DNA from: Rotaria sp. Silwood1
Taxonomy: Eukaryota > Rotifera > Eurotatoria > Philodinida > Philodinidae
NCBI GenBank assembly: GCA_905250075.1
Contig: CAJNOP010000012.1
Span: forward strand, 2,700,529-2,764,528
DNA length: 64,000 nucleotides
Direction: 5' to 3'
Part shown: positions 1-10,535 of the stretch, one piece after another
Layout: each line of letters opens with the position of its first letter
Numbering within the stretch: the stretch's first letter is position 1
Program-made: the position numbers and the translations under genes
The notes under the pieces: generated by a model
What the model saw: only the letters and a program-made list of their open reading frames with translations
What the model was told of the DNA's origin: nothing
Database searches by the model: none

Positions 1-1136
1 GTACAGAAATTATTTGTACTGCTATAAAAGCTCATGCACATTTACTTATTGGCCATACACTCGAAGAATTTATTTCAAATCCTGGTGCTTTTTGGCATCA
101 TTTAACAAGTGATTCCCAACTTCGTTGGATTGGACCAGAAAAAGGTGCAATACATTTAGCTTTAGCTGCTATTGTTAATGCTCTTTGGGATTTATATGCT
201 AAACATGAAGGAAAACCTTTATGGAGACTTATTTCAGATTTTACACCTGAGCAACTTCTAAAATGTATTGATTTTCGTTACATATCAGATGTTATAAAAC
301 CGGATGAAGCATTAAATATGTTAAAAGAACTTGAATCAACAAAATCTGAACGTATACGACAACTTGAAGAACAAGGTTATCCAGCTTATATAATGTCAGC
401 TGGTTGGCTTGGTTATTCTGATGAAAAAGTTCGACGTTTATGTCGAGAAGCTATTAATGAAGGTTTTACACATATAAAAATAAAAGTTGGTCGAGATTTA
501 CAAGATGATATTCGACGACTTAAAATAGTTCGTGAAGAAATTGGATATGATCGACATCTTATGATTGATGCTAATCAAGTATGGGATGTTGATCAAGCTA
601 TTCAATGGGTGAAACAATTAGCAGAATTTCGTCCATATTGGATTGAAGAACCAACATCACCAGACGATATTCTTGGTCATGCTCGTATTTCTCAAGCACT
701 TCGACCATATAATATTGGAGTTGCTACAGGTGAACATGGAATGAATCGAATATTATTTAAACAAATGTTACAAGCAAATGCTTTACAATTTTGTCAAATA
801 GATGCTTGCCGTTTAGGTGGAGTTAATGAAGTTTTAGCTGTACTTTTATTAGCAGCAAAATTTCATGTACCTATTTGTCCACATGGTGGTGGTGCTGGTT
901 TAAGTGAACTTGTACAACATTTATCTATGATTGATTTTATTCTTGTTAGTGGAACATGGGAAAATAGTATTATAGAATTTTCTGATCACTTACATGAACA
1001 TTTTGAAGATCCTTGTATTATTAAAAATGGACGATATGTTGCACCAAACAAACCAGGTTATAGTACTCAAATCAAAGAAAATAGTCGACAACAATATTCA
1101 TTTCCCAATGGACCCATGTGGAAAATACATTCATAA
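1..1136 (+). CDS. ENOSF1: Mitochondrial enolase superfamily member 1-like (L-fuconate dehydratase family), 3' part
   Basis: The frame is open from base 3 to the TAA at 1134-1136, about 377 residues, with no intron in this part; the 5' end lies outside the window. The protein follows animal ENOSF1 closely: an RWIGPEKG stretch, CIDFRYISDV, then the enolase-superfamily barrel. Active-site features are visible: the KIKVG catalytic lysine motif, metal ligands in LMIDANQ, WIEEPTSPDD and ATGEHG, and the CPHGGG histidine motif. Known family role: dehydration of sugar acids such as L-fuconate, with Mg2+ bound by the Asp/Glu/Glu triad. All key residues appear intact, so the product is probably an active enzyme. 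The start at 318 is only an internal methionine. The downstream neighbour is a block of foldback repeats. Confidence 0.94.
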   Translation, partial: TEIICTAIKAHAHLLIGHTLEEFISNPGAFWHHLTSDSQLRWIGPEKGAIHLALAAIVNALWDLYAKHEGKPLWRLISDFTPEQLLKCIDFRYISDVIKPDEALNMLKELESTKSERIRQLEEQGYPAYIMSAGWLGYSDEKVRRLCREAINEGFTHIKIKVGRDLQDDIRRLKIVREEIGYDRHLMIDANQVWDVDQAIQWVKQLAEFRPYWIEEPTSPDDILGHARISQALRPYNIGVATGEHGMNRILFKQMLQANALQFCQIDACRLGGVNEVLAVLLLAAKFHVPICPHGGGAGLSELVQHLSMIDFILVSGTWENSIIEFSDHLHEHFEDPCIIKNGRYVAPNKPGYSTQIKENSRQQYSFPNGPMWKIHS

Positions 1137-1254
1137 CATTTATTTTGTTTTTTTTTCAAGTTGATTTTTTAATTAGTTCAATTTAGTCTATTAATATTTA
1201 TTGATGATATAATCATTTAACTACATAATAGAAGATATAGTTTGCAAATGCTCA

Positions 1255-2085
1255 GGTCGTGCCAAAAGTAATGGCAGATGTACTTTAGTTCTCTATAAAA
1301 AAACTGCGAGAAATTTTTTCTTTATATGAACAGATAGTAAAAAGAATGATCTATTTTTCAGTGATATTCTATTCTTGGTCAACTAATATGATAATGATAA
1401 GATTTTGATAAAAGCTGTTTGTTCTGATATGTGACGATAACAACAATATTTATTTTAAACAACGGCAGATAAGTATTTTTAGAATAATTCTTGTAATAGA
1501 AACAAGATAGAAAATTGCGATTTTCACCGTTGAAAACAAGAGATGAAGACTCATCGAATCATATATTGTAGATTTTTCTAATATTTTTTTTTCGACGTTC
1601 ATTTAATCAGTTTTCTAAGTGTCGGAGAAAATTTTTTTACTCAATAAGAAAAAAACTAATAATAAGTTTTTTCACAGAAATTGCTAAGAAAAAATCGACT
1701 TAGAGTTCCGACTAGAATACGTACAACTATTGAATGATTAAATTTAAACACATGAACTCCTCTGACAGTTTGTAGGCCTTCGAGTGGCAGTCTAAATGTC
1801 TTTCCAGTGGTGAAAATCGTCGTTCTCTGCTTGTTTCTATCACAAGAGTTATTCTAAAAATCCTCACCTGCCTCTGGTTGAAACCAATATTGTTGTTATC
1901 GTCACATATCAGAACAAACAGCTTTTACCAAAATCTTATCATTACGATATTAGTTGACTAAGGATAAAATATCATTGAAAAATAGATCATTCTTTTTACT
2001 ATCTGTTCGTATAAAGAGAAAATTTCTCCAAACATTTTATAGAGAACTAAAGCATCTCTGCCACTACTTTTGATACGATCTAAAT
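1255..2085. mobile_element. Foldback element, family A, about 0.83 kb
   Basis: The left arm (about 1255-1550) is repeated in reverse complement on the right (about 1790-2085), with roughly 240 bases between. For example CAACTAATATGATAATGATA near 1380 pairs with the inverse of bases near 1935-1965, and the AACAACAATATT ending near 1452 pairs with AATATTGTTGTT near 1888. The outer end reads ATCAAAAGTAGTGGCAGAG in inverse orientation at the right. No coding capacity is seen. A relative lies at 37855-38625. I infer a non-autonomous foldback transposon; its class is unknown. Confidence 0.8.
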
Positions 2086-2409
2086 AGATCTTACCTTTAA
2101 CCAAGCTTGAACGTCAAGAGCTAGTCTTTTAGCTTATGCATTACAAAAGAACACTGTAATTAAAACTTTCTTTTAATTTCTCTTTTATTTATCCCTATTT
2201 TTAAATAAAGACCTGCTATGCTTGATTTTCGTAATAATGATATCGATGACGAAAGTGGAAAATATTTTACTAACACACTACTAAATAACAGTATGATCTT
2301 ATTCTTTCTCATTCATCCTTGTTTTAAATGATTAAAGGATAACATAGTAAGTGTGATTCTTTCTTTCTTTCTACTTCTTATATGCATTTTTGCTTTTAAC
2401 GCACACGTT

Positions 2410-2828
2410 GACAAAAGGACGAGGGCAAACATGCTAGCAAAATTGGACCTATTTGAAAATTATAAGACAACTCTCACTATTTGTACCCCTGTTCTCTGTT
2501 ATTCGAATAGACTTTGACGCCATTTTTTGTGTATAGACAGCTCTTAGTATGCCCTAAACAGTTGCAAAGACACGAGAGTTTGAAAGGCTTGCCCAGTATC
2601 TTTTGATCAAACCACAACGTATTGGATATAGGAATAGCATTGTGGTTTGATTGAAAGGTCCTGCCCAAGCCTTTGAAATTCTGGTGTCTTTGCAAGTTTT
2701 TAGGGCATACTAAGAGCTATCTATGCACAAAAGAATGGCGCCAGTGTCTATTCGAATAACAGAGAAAAGAGGTACAAATTTCAAATTGGGCCGATTTTGC
2801 TACCATATCCTCCCCATCCTTTGAGGTT
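2410..2828. mobile_element. Foldback element with almost no spacer
   Basis: This is a near-continuous palindrome centred near 2620. TCTGTTATTCGAATAGAC near 2496 is mirrored by GTCTATTCGAATAACAGA near 2746, and CTCTTAGTATGCCCTAAA by TTTAGGGCATACTAAGAG. The arms are about 200 bases and the spacer about 20. A 72-residue open frame on the minus strand here is a by-product of the palindrome. Non-autonomous foldback element inferred. Confidence 0.78.
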
Positions 2829-3211
2829 TTTGAGTGAAATCCAACGGGAAAAACGCTAACGAGGGAAGTACCCCCAAGTGGTGAATCGCTTTTTCCTCGG
2901 AAAATACATGACTATATGCAGTTCACTGCGCTGATTTCGAATATCACGATCCTGGCGGCCCTTATGCCTTTCTAGATTCTATATCATAACTACGGCTCCT
3001 CTTCTAATATGGGTGTTTCTTATCAAAGTCGCTATCTAATCCGCTTACTATGTATCACTCGATGAAATATCACCAAAAATACTTTTTTTTTCATAGATAT
3101 TTTACACTTTCATGTCAAATATTACAATGCACCGTAAAAAAGAAAGACCAAGTATGCAAAAGTACCATTTCATACTGATTTTTTCACATAATGATGGGCG
3201 AATTTTATGTA

Positions 3212-3759
3212 TTGGGTTGGCAACAAACTTTTTGTGTCTTTTTTAAATTTCATTTTATTTTTTCGCTACAAAAATACAATTAAGTTTCAATGATGTATGC
3301 TCCATTACTGTCTATGACTTGTCGCCAACGTTCTCGAAGAGAAAGAATTCCGCGTTTGTAGAACTCCTGGGACTTTTCGCTGAAGAAGTTGCCAAGGTCC
3401 ATTTCGAGGTCGTGTTCGTCGTCGAACTTCTTTTCACGCAAACGATCGGCAAGAGAACGGAGCAAATGGTAGTCAGAAGGAGCTAAGTCTGGAGAATACG
3501 ATGGATGTGGAACTGCAGTCCATTCAAGCTCCAATACTTTTTCACGCGTTGACATTGCAATATGCGGTCTGGCATTGCCATGTAAAGGATAAACCTTATC
3601 CTGCTTTCCCTGAAGTTTTGTTGCAGCTCGGTCCAATTGTTAGCAGTGGAGATCAGCAGTAACAGTGCTACCAGCTGGAAGAGGTTCCCAATGAATTACA
3701 CCTATTATGCTCCACCAAACGCTCAATATAACCATCATTGGATGAAGTTCATCTTTTGG
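3212..3759 (-). pseudogene. Mariner-family transposase, 5'-truncated and inactivated
   Basis: The minus strand encodes the C-terminal half of a mariner (DD34D) transposase. It has the VWWSIIGVIHWE stretch, an ARPH motif and YSPDLAPSDYH with the last catalytic Asp. An in-frame TAA (3637-3639) interrupts it, and the middle catalytic Asp before NARPH is Gly. The N-terminal DNA-binding part and the first catalytic Asp are absent: homology stops near 3759, exactly where a GT-rich telomere-like tract begins. The other end is intact, with a mariner-like terminal repeat TTGGGTTGGCAACAAAC at 3212 preceded by a TA. It cannot make active transposase. Confidence 0.9.
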
Positions 3760-3903
3760 CGTTGGTTTAGGTGTGGGTGTGGGTGTTGGGTGTGAGTGTA
3801 GGTGTTGGTGGGTGTGGGTAGAAGGAATTAACACCCACACTCACACCCACCCACACCCATACCCATACCCACACCCACACCCACCCCCACACCTATATCC
3901 ACT
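3759..3903. repeat. Head-to-head telomere-like tract, joined to a truncated mariner
   Basis: Bases 3759-3823 are G-rich with units GGTGTG, GTGTGG and GGGTGT. After a short junction (about 3820-3830), bases 3830-3903 are the complement type (CCCACA, CACACCC). The order of G-rich then C-rich on one strand is the arrangement expected of two joined chromosome ends. The unit matches TGTGGG, which I remember as the bdelloid telomere repeat. A simple-sequence palindrome of other origin is possible. Confidence 0.7.
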
Positions 3904-4046
3904 CATAACAGAAAAAAAACATAAAACGTAATTACGGTAGAGATATGAAGAATACAGAGTGTCTAATTATACTCTTTTTCTTATACTAAATGGTTTATAA
4001 TCGTAACAGAATGTTCATCAATAGCTGATGGTATTTTTATGAAATT

Positions 4047-4640
4047 AGTTCTCATCAGGGTGACCAGATTGTCTGAAAAATTAGGAAAATTTCTTAATTT
4101 TGAACGTCTTTCTGATTTAGTACTTTGTTCAAATCTTTTTTCCTGTTGTTGCTTTGTTCGTGAAATTAAATACAATTAAAAAACATTACTATAATTAATC
4201 GTATGCACATTGAACTGATCAGTTCTGCACTTAAGATACGAATGAATAGTAATTGTTCTTGTGAACAATTATTATCTCAAAACACATTTGTTAAAGCAAA
4301 TTCGACAAAATGCAAAATATAAATGATAATATCAAGATGATTTTATATCATATCTTTTTTTCGTTGGATTTCTTCTTGTACATTTTTCGTGAACGAGTTT
4401 TAATTTAGTGAAAAAGTTTGACATTAAGTGTCTTTTTTTAGTTTTTGTATATTAACTAAAGGATATATTCATTATATTGTCTTTCTTTATAGTGAAATAC
4501 ATGGAAAATTAATCAATGGAAACTCAGTGGATCATTGGGTACCAGCAATTTGACATAATATCCATTATTTTGCAAGAAACTGTCCATCCTGATTCATTTC
4601 TGATTTTTGAATTTTGGATCTGGTCACCCTAGTTCTCATC
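4047..4640. mobile_element. MITE with 13-bp terminal inverted repeats and 10-bp target duplication
   Basis: The element at 4057-4630 (574 bases) begins AGGGTGACCAGAT and ends with its exact inverse, ATCTGGTCACCCT. It is flanked by identical copies of AGTTCTCATC at 4047-4056 and 4631-4640. No transposase is encoded; a 64-residue minus-strand frame inside has no recognisable content. A 10-base duplication suggests a Mutator-like mobiliser rather than Tc1/mariner (TA) or hAT (8 bases), but this is inference. Confidence 0.82.
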
Positions 4641-6764
4641 ATCTAATCACAGCCTATTTTTTATTTTTAGTAATGATTAAGTCAATTCAATCAAGTATGA
4701 AATAAGTAAAAGAATAGCCATTAAAAATGCTAACTATTACTAAAATTTATTTCTTGTAACTCGGATCATAATCATCAAAAAAATCATAGTCAAGATAAGT
4801 TCCATAGGTTTCTTATTCCATGATACATGTAATTATAATCGAGAACTTCTACTCTGACAAAAACATTTTGAAAAATGTTCATGCTATAGAGTAAACTACC
4901 GATTGGAATCGATCAAAAAGAAGTTCATTAAGCTATTCTTTTATAATAATATATCAACCCATCATGTTTTATTCGTATCTGAACTTCTCTATTGCTTGAA
5001 AAGTATTTTATAATGGTATGCAACGCGACACGATGGAGAAGGGTGAGTTTGAGTGTGGCTGTCCTTGAAAAAAAGAACAACATTGAAACTTACACTCACA
5101 CGCACGCACAAACGAAAACAATTAGATGCAATAATTAATTAATTCAATTGGTAAGAGTCATAATAAAAATTAAAATACTATTGAAAAGACAAAAAACTTA
5201 AGTCTTATACTGACTCTTTATAAGTTTAGTAACTAAGATAATTTATTCTTCAATATCAATAATAATTATTCTGTTCAGTTGAATTTTCCATCGATACTTC
5301 TATAATGAATTATGATCGACAATAGAAAAAAAAATGAATTAATTTGTTTCGAGGACTACCAAACATTTTTGTTTTCTTTATTGCACAAGAAAATTAAAAA
5401 AAACTACAAAAAAAACTAAAATTATGCTTTTTTTTCAAATGTCATTATTTGAATGTCATTGTATCTTGTATTTTAACACCTTTTTTTAATATTTTGATGA
5501 TTCCTAAAAATATCAATAAATTTTGAACAATATTATTGAGAAAAAGAAAACGATTGAATTTTCTATCTTTCTTTTTACCCAGAATTATTATTTGTATCAA
5601 TGCGACGTTTTTGACCAGTTTCTTTAGATGTTACAGGATAATCTAAATAGATTTTACATTATTCAAATTTTATTTACTGTTTTACATTAAACCATACTTT
5701 GTTCATATTGTATAGGAGAATCTACTATTTCCATAACCATTCCATTCTCTACAATATAGTAGCAATTTTCAAATTTTAATCATAAATAAAAATAAAAGTT
5801 ATTTACTTATGATAAATCTAATAGATTTTGAATGCGTATAATCATAAGTTTTAATATTCTGTTCGATTCCATCGAAATAACATAAACATAATAGCAGATC
5901 AAAATAATTATCTAAATAGAATAATATTAAACAAGATAAAGTTTTATAGATAGCTATTATTAGATTAATAGTTAATTCTAAAAAATTTTATTCCTATCTG
6001 AATTTATTTATATTTCTTCAATATTTATTACCTGTGTTATTGATTATTGCACTTGAATCTCCCGAACAAATAGAAGGCAATGATGACTGAGGTCTCAATA
6101 AATTTTCTCCGACAATATACAATGCTATTCTAAAATAAAAACAGTTTAAAAAATATTTTATAAGAATTATTTGTTCATTTTTATATTATATCTTGAAGTT
6201 TTTCTTCTTTAGGATTGATGTATGATATAAAATATTCAAATGGTATGAAATTTCCAATTCAATACTATAAAATATACATCGAGCAAGAATTTAAAAACAA
6301 ACCAATATTCTACAGATTATTTTTATTTTATTTCCCGAAATGATAACAAAAGTATCTATGACAAACAAATCTTAAAGGACGGTTTTTTTTTCTTGTTCTT
6401 TCTCGCATTCTATTAGACGATTTATTTATAAGGGTATTCGTAAGAGTCCCATTATAAAATATTTCTTCAGTAGAAATGAAATAAAAACAAAAAATAACCT
6501 TTATATTCAAACAAAGATAAGAATACACGATTTAAAACATAATAAATGACAAACAACAAAAAGTTTTGTTTTGACGACTTGTTAACTTTAGGTAAGCTAA
6601 ATTATCTTTTCAACAAAATATTCATTACGTGCAGGCAAATTTTTTTTATTATTTTGTACAATGAATAGGAAAATGTTCCTCATAATATACTTAATTTGAG
6701 AAAATGTAAAAAGTAAATATATTATGTTCTTTACTCCGAGATCTAAATGAAAATCTATTGCTAA
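4641..6764. other. AT-rich intergenic sequence without recognised gene
   Basis: No convincing coding region on either strand; the short frames lack recognisable content. A small GT-rich/CA-rich pair sits at about 5033-5110 (GGGTGAGTTTGAGTGTGG, then ACACTCACACGCACGCAC), in the same G-then-C orientation as the telomere-like tracts. Confidence 0.6.
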
Positions 6765-7310
6765 TATTCATTTCAGAGATAAATGACAGTCAGTATTTTT
6801 CGAATAATTTTTAACAGAAATGAAATAGATACCTGCGATTTTCATCGTTGGAAACAGCATATGAAAACGCATCAAACCGCATACAGAAAGATTTTTTAAA
6901 ACGACTTTCCTGAAGATTTTAGCGAAACGTTTTTCGAAGAATTGTGTTTTTTCTTCTATGTTGAAAAACTGAGTGGTGAATAGCATGCCAATGGCTGAAA
7001 TATCTTATTGCTAATGTCCGTTTCAGAGATACATGACCGTGGGTATTTTTCGAGTAACTTTTGATAGGAATGAGATAGAGTCCTGGAGTTTTGACCATTG
7101 AAAAGAGCACATGAAAATGCATCGAACCATATATAGAAAGATTTTTCTAACGACTCTCCTGAAGGTTTTAATCAAACGTTTTCAAAAATTTGTCTTTTTC
7201 TCCTACGTTGAAAAAGTAATTTTCCTATCAAAATATCAGAAAACACTTCGATTTTTCGACTATTTTGTTGAAAAACTGGGTGGTAAATTGTACTTCAATG
7301 GCTAAAATAT
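6765..7310 (+). repeat. Two tandem copies of a dispersed repeat, with an inverted copy nearby
   Basis: Copy 1 (about 6765-7010) and copy 2 (about 7010-7310) share, in order, TTTCAGAGATA, a GTATTTTTCGA stretch, a GAAACAG/GAAAAGAG CATATGAAAA-type stretch, AGAAAGATTTTT, CGACTYTCCTGAAG and GTTGAAAAACTGRGTGGT. A third, inverted copy lies at about 7440-7605 inside the last intron of the Rel-like gene. The interior of the 1255-2085 element carries the same motif. No coding capacity. Confidence 0.75.
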
Positions 7311-7314
7311 GTTA

Positions 7315-9735
7315 TTAATAGTAGTTAGGAATAGAGAATTTCCATAGTTTTTGTAGCTCTTCATTTGGTGGTTCTATCACACTCCTGAAAATTAATAAAT
7401 TAATATTGCAATCATCAAAGGCATGCTGTTTTCTTTGAAGTCTTACATAAAACCTTGAGAAAAATCTTTCTATATATGGTTCGATCCATTTTCATCTGGT
7501 CTTGCCAACGATGAAAACTGCAGATCTCTATCTCGTTCCTATCAAAAGTTATTCGAAAAATGCTCACGGACATTTATCTTTGAAATGGACAATAGTTGAA
7601 ATATAAAATGAAAATGTCAAGAAAATTTCATATTGTACAAAAGTTCATAATTTAAAATGGATTTTGCAAATCGAGCAAAGGCAATTCTTCATATAATCAA
7701 GGAAAACTTACTCATTTTTATTATAAATATTCTGTATATAAATCTTCTCGTGCGTGGTATTTCCATGAAGAATTTTATATAACACAGGAGACTTTGGATT
7801 TGTTGATATTTTAATTTCAGTATAATTGCGACCAGATGGTAATGTGCAATGAAATGTTTCAGGAATCTATTTATAATAAAATAGACGATTCGATAGAATT
7901 ATTGGTTTTTTGTTTTTTGGTTAAATACAAACCTCATCATAACATTTAATAAACCATGAAGTATTATAACCTGGAAAACCAGGACCTCCTATCAATCCTA
8001 CACGAAAGATTTTCAATTTGATGTTAACTTCATTGATATAGTCTTCTATATTAGAATCAGCTAAAATTAGAAAAGATTTTATTACGAGTGAAAAACAAAA
8101 ACATATTGTATATCAATTTATTAAAAATACCTCCAATGAAACAGTTTGTATATATTATAGGTGATTTAGAATCAGCACAAGATGTTTCTTCATTAGATTC
8201 AACAGGAACAGGTCGAATAGCAAGATACATTTGATGGAAACGATACTTGGCAAAAAATTGTCGTGGTTTTAAACCGCGAATTTCTTCTTCAACACCTGAT
8301 ATAAATACAGATATATGCATTGAGAAAAATATTAATAGACAAAAAACATACCGGATGGAAAATATTTTATTTTAAATACAGAATTTTCACGATTAGGAAG
8401 TTGGTTACTTGTTTGATTTTGGAGTTCAAAATCTTTTTGACATTTTTTTGCAATAATTAAATTCATTCTAAAAACAATTTTCTGATTATTATAAAATTTA
8501 ATGAAAAGAAAATCAATTATATTTACGTGATACGTTTATCATTATGGTCAGTTTCAATATTAGCAATAATTGACTTATAAAGTTCCCTTTGTTTATTTGG
8601 AGATACAATTAAAAACGAATGCACACTATATATGTATTGACCTTCAGGTGTTTTTGCCAATAAAGTAATTTCAGCGTTATCACCAAAATCTTTTTCATAA
8701 CACTGAAAAAGAAAAACAAAACAAACAAAGAATAAAATACAACATATTATAGTTTTTATCAATACAAACTCCGAAAGTAATTTGTTTTTCAGAAATATCC
8801 AGGATAGAACTGGTTTTGCTATTTGCACCCAATTTAGATAGTTCACTTTCATTTCGTGCACGAAACAATGGATTAATAGGACGAACCAAGTAACCGCAAG
8901 GAGCAGTATCTTTTTAAATAACAAAAAATAATTTTTTTTTTGCTTTAAATTAATTGAATATCTTACTCTCTTGTACACCATATGGAGTTATTGTTATTGT
9001 TGGTTCTGGAATAGTCGATTCCACTAGTTCAACACTTCCAGATGTTGATATTAATTCATTATTTTCATGTTGTTGATCATTGATAGCTGAAAGAAAAACA
9101 AAAAATTAAAATAACTTTTAATCTATGCAATTATTTAAATANNNNNNNNNNAAAACAAAAAATTAAAATAACTTTTAATCTATGCAATTATTTAAATAAA
9201 AAATTACTTGTAGGAATTTGTGGATTATCAAGGATCTGTGCTGCAAGTATCCATAAATATAACAAAGAAAATGAATATAGAACTATTTTAAAATGTGATA
9301 GAAATAAATATCTTCTAGAGCGATATTAAACAAATATAGAAGAAACTATTTATTCTTACCATTATCATTTATAGCTGATACTGATTGAGTATTTGATGTT
9401 GATTGATTATTAAATTGAACATCAGTTAATAATTTTGTATTGTTTTGATCTATTTTCAGTATTGTGTTTAATTCTTCTTCAGTAAGAAGTTTCTTTGACA
9501 CGTCTAAATTGCAATATTGATTGTATTGTTCGTTGGTAAGAAATTGTTTCAGTTCTGCTTCAGTAAAAAGTGGCTGTTGAACACTTGGAAATGATAATTC
9601 ATGACATTGTTGACCTTCCGATTCTGGAATATCTTTAACAACAACACAATTGATTTTATGTAAACTCATATAATTATGATGAATCTATTTACCACATGTT
9701 GTTATAGGTTGATTTTGATTCCTGAAGGTTGTCAT
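7315..9735 (-). CDS. Divergent Rel-homology-domain-like (NF-kB/NFAT-type) protein
   Basis: Eleven exons give a continuous frame of about 472 residues: 9693-9735, 9360-9632, 9208-9240, 8967-9086, 8770-8909, 8527-8702, 8352-8467, 8131-8295, 7933-8060, 7712-7866, 7315-7384. The start chosen is the ATG at 9733-9735; an upstream exon is possible. About 140 N-terminal residues are polar and Gln/Asn-rich. Then comes a region like a Rel homology domain: PLFRARNESELSKLG resembles the RFRY/G-rich loop, AEITLLAKTPEGQYIYSVHS resembles the strand before the HxHxLVG motif, and LIIAKKCQKD the NLGI..KKK segment. KLKIFRVGLIGGPGFPGYN..WFIKCYDEI resembles the RHD dimerisation/IPT domain (L.I.RV..GG....F.LCDKV). 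The canonical DNA-contact loop (RxxRxxxE) is not intact. The family call is by eye. The last exon is sandwiched between repeats. Confidence 0.5.
7385..7711. repeat. Last intron of the Rel-like gene, holding an inverted copy of the 6.8-7.3 kb repeat
   Basis: Bases about 7440-7605 are the reverse complement of the tandem repeat at 6765-7310: CTATATATGGTTCGATCCAT mirrors ATCGAACCATATATAGAAAG near 7120, and CGTTCCTATCAAAAGTTATT mirrors its inverse near 7050. With the tandem copies this makes a foldback surrounding the final coding exon (7315-7384). Confidence 0.72.
9142..9151. other. Assembly gap (10 N), probably artificial
   Basis: The 47 bases before the gap (9095-9141) are identical to the 47 bases after it (9152-9198). 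Such an exact overlap suggests that two contig ends were joined without being merged and that no sequence is missing. The gap lies in an intron of the Rel-like gene, so its coding sequence is unaffected. Confidence 0.85.
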
Positions 9736-10535
9736 TGTTGATGGTATATTATTGATGCTGTCTAAAATTAAAAAAATAAATATTACTATGAATCAATAAT
9801 GAAAAATTATTTTTATCTGTATTCAAACTACGAAAAAAATATATGACTAAATATAAAATCACACTATGCCTTTTTACTGAAAGAAAATATATTATAGCTT
9901 AATACACAATATAACACTTACTTATTCATCAAAAAAAAAAGATAGAATTATGAAAAAGATCGTGTATTTATACAAGATGCCATATGGTATTATTTTTTTG
10001 GAAAAATCAAATAAGTTTTATTGGCTAAACACTTCATACCAATAATATAACTTTCAAATAGTTTTGGAAAATTCATGTTTTTTTAATATAATATAGACAT
10101 TTATATTTATATCAGATCATACTTTGTACATCAAATAAAAAAAATCAACTCTACTTTTCTATAGAATCACGTGCTGATAGATGTCTCTATTCATATTGTA
10201 AAAAGAAATCGATGAATAATACAGTTTACTGGTGTTCTTGAATAACTAAAAAAAATATTATTAATTGATACTATATTTTTAGAATAATTTATTTAACAAA
10301 AAAGAAAATTTCTATAATAAAAAAAACCAATTTTAGAAGTTTTATTGTAAAATGCTACAAATTTGCAATGAGATCTATCCTGAATTTCTATATACCTACT
10401 TATAGAACTTGCTATTTACTTTAATTTTTTAATAATATTGTATGAATATGATTAAATATGAAATGAATAAAATTATCTGAAAATACATACACATAGCTCT
10501 ATATGGTAATATTCTTCATGATGTACAAGATTGGT
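9736..10535. other. AT-rich 5' flank of the Rel-like gene, no gene seen
   Basis: Very AT-rich sequence with homopolymer runs and no supported coding region. It presumably contains the promoter of the minus-strand gene ending at 7315. An additional 5' exon cannot be excluded. Confidence 0.5.

Noticed and set aside
1-1136. Bacterial horizontal transfer for the enolase-superfamily gene
   Set aside because: By eye it follows animal ENOSF1 segment by segment more closely than I would expect of bacterial fuconate dehydratases; no search was possible.
3212-3759. An active mariner
   Set aside because: Stop codon, missing catalytic Asp and missing 5' half.
3759-3903. A true chromosome end
   Set aside because: Unique genes continue on both sides; the tract is internal.
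9633-9669. Methionine start at 9669 for the Rel-like gene (MSLHK...)
   Set aside because: These bases fit an intron: the upstream exon ends with a GTAAAT donor and the downstream one begins after GTTAAAG, and joining them keeps the frame.
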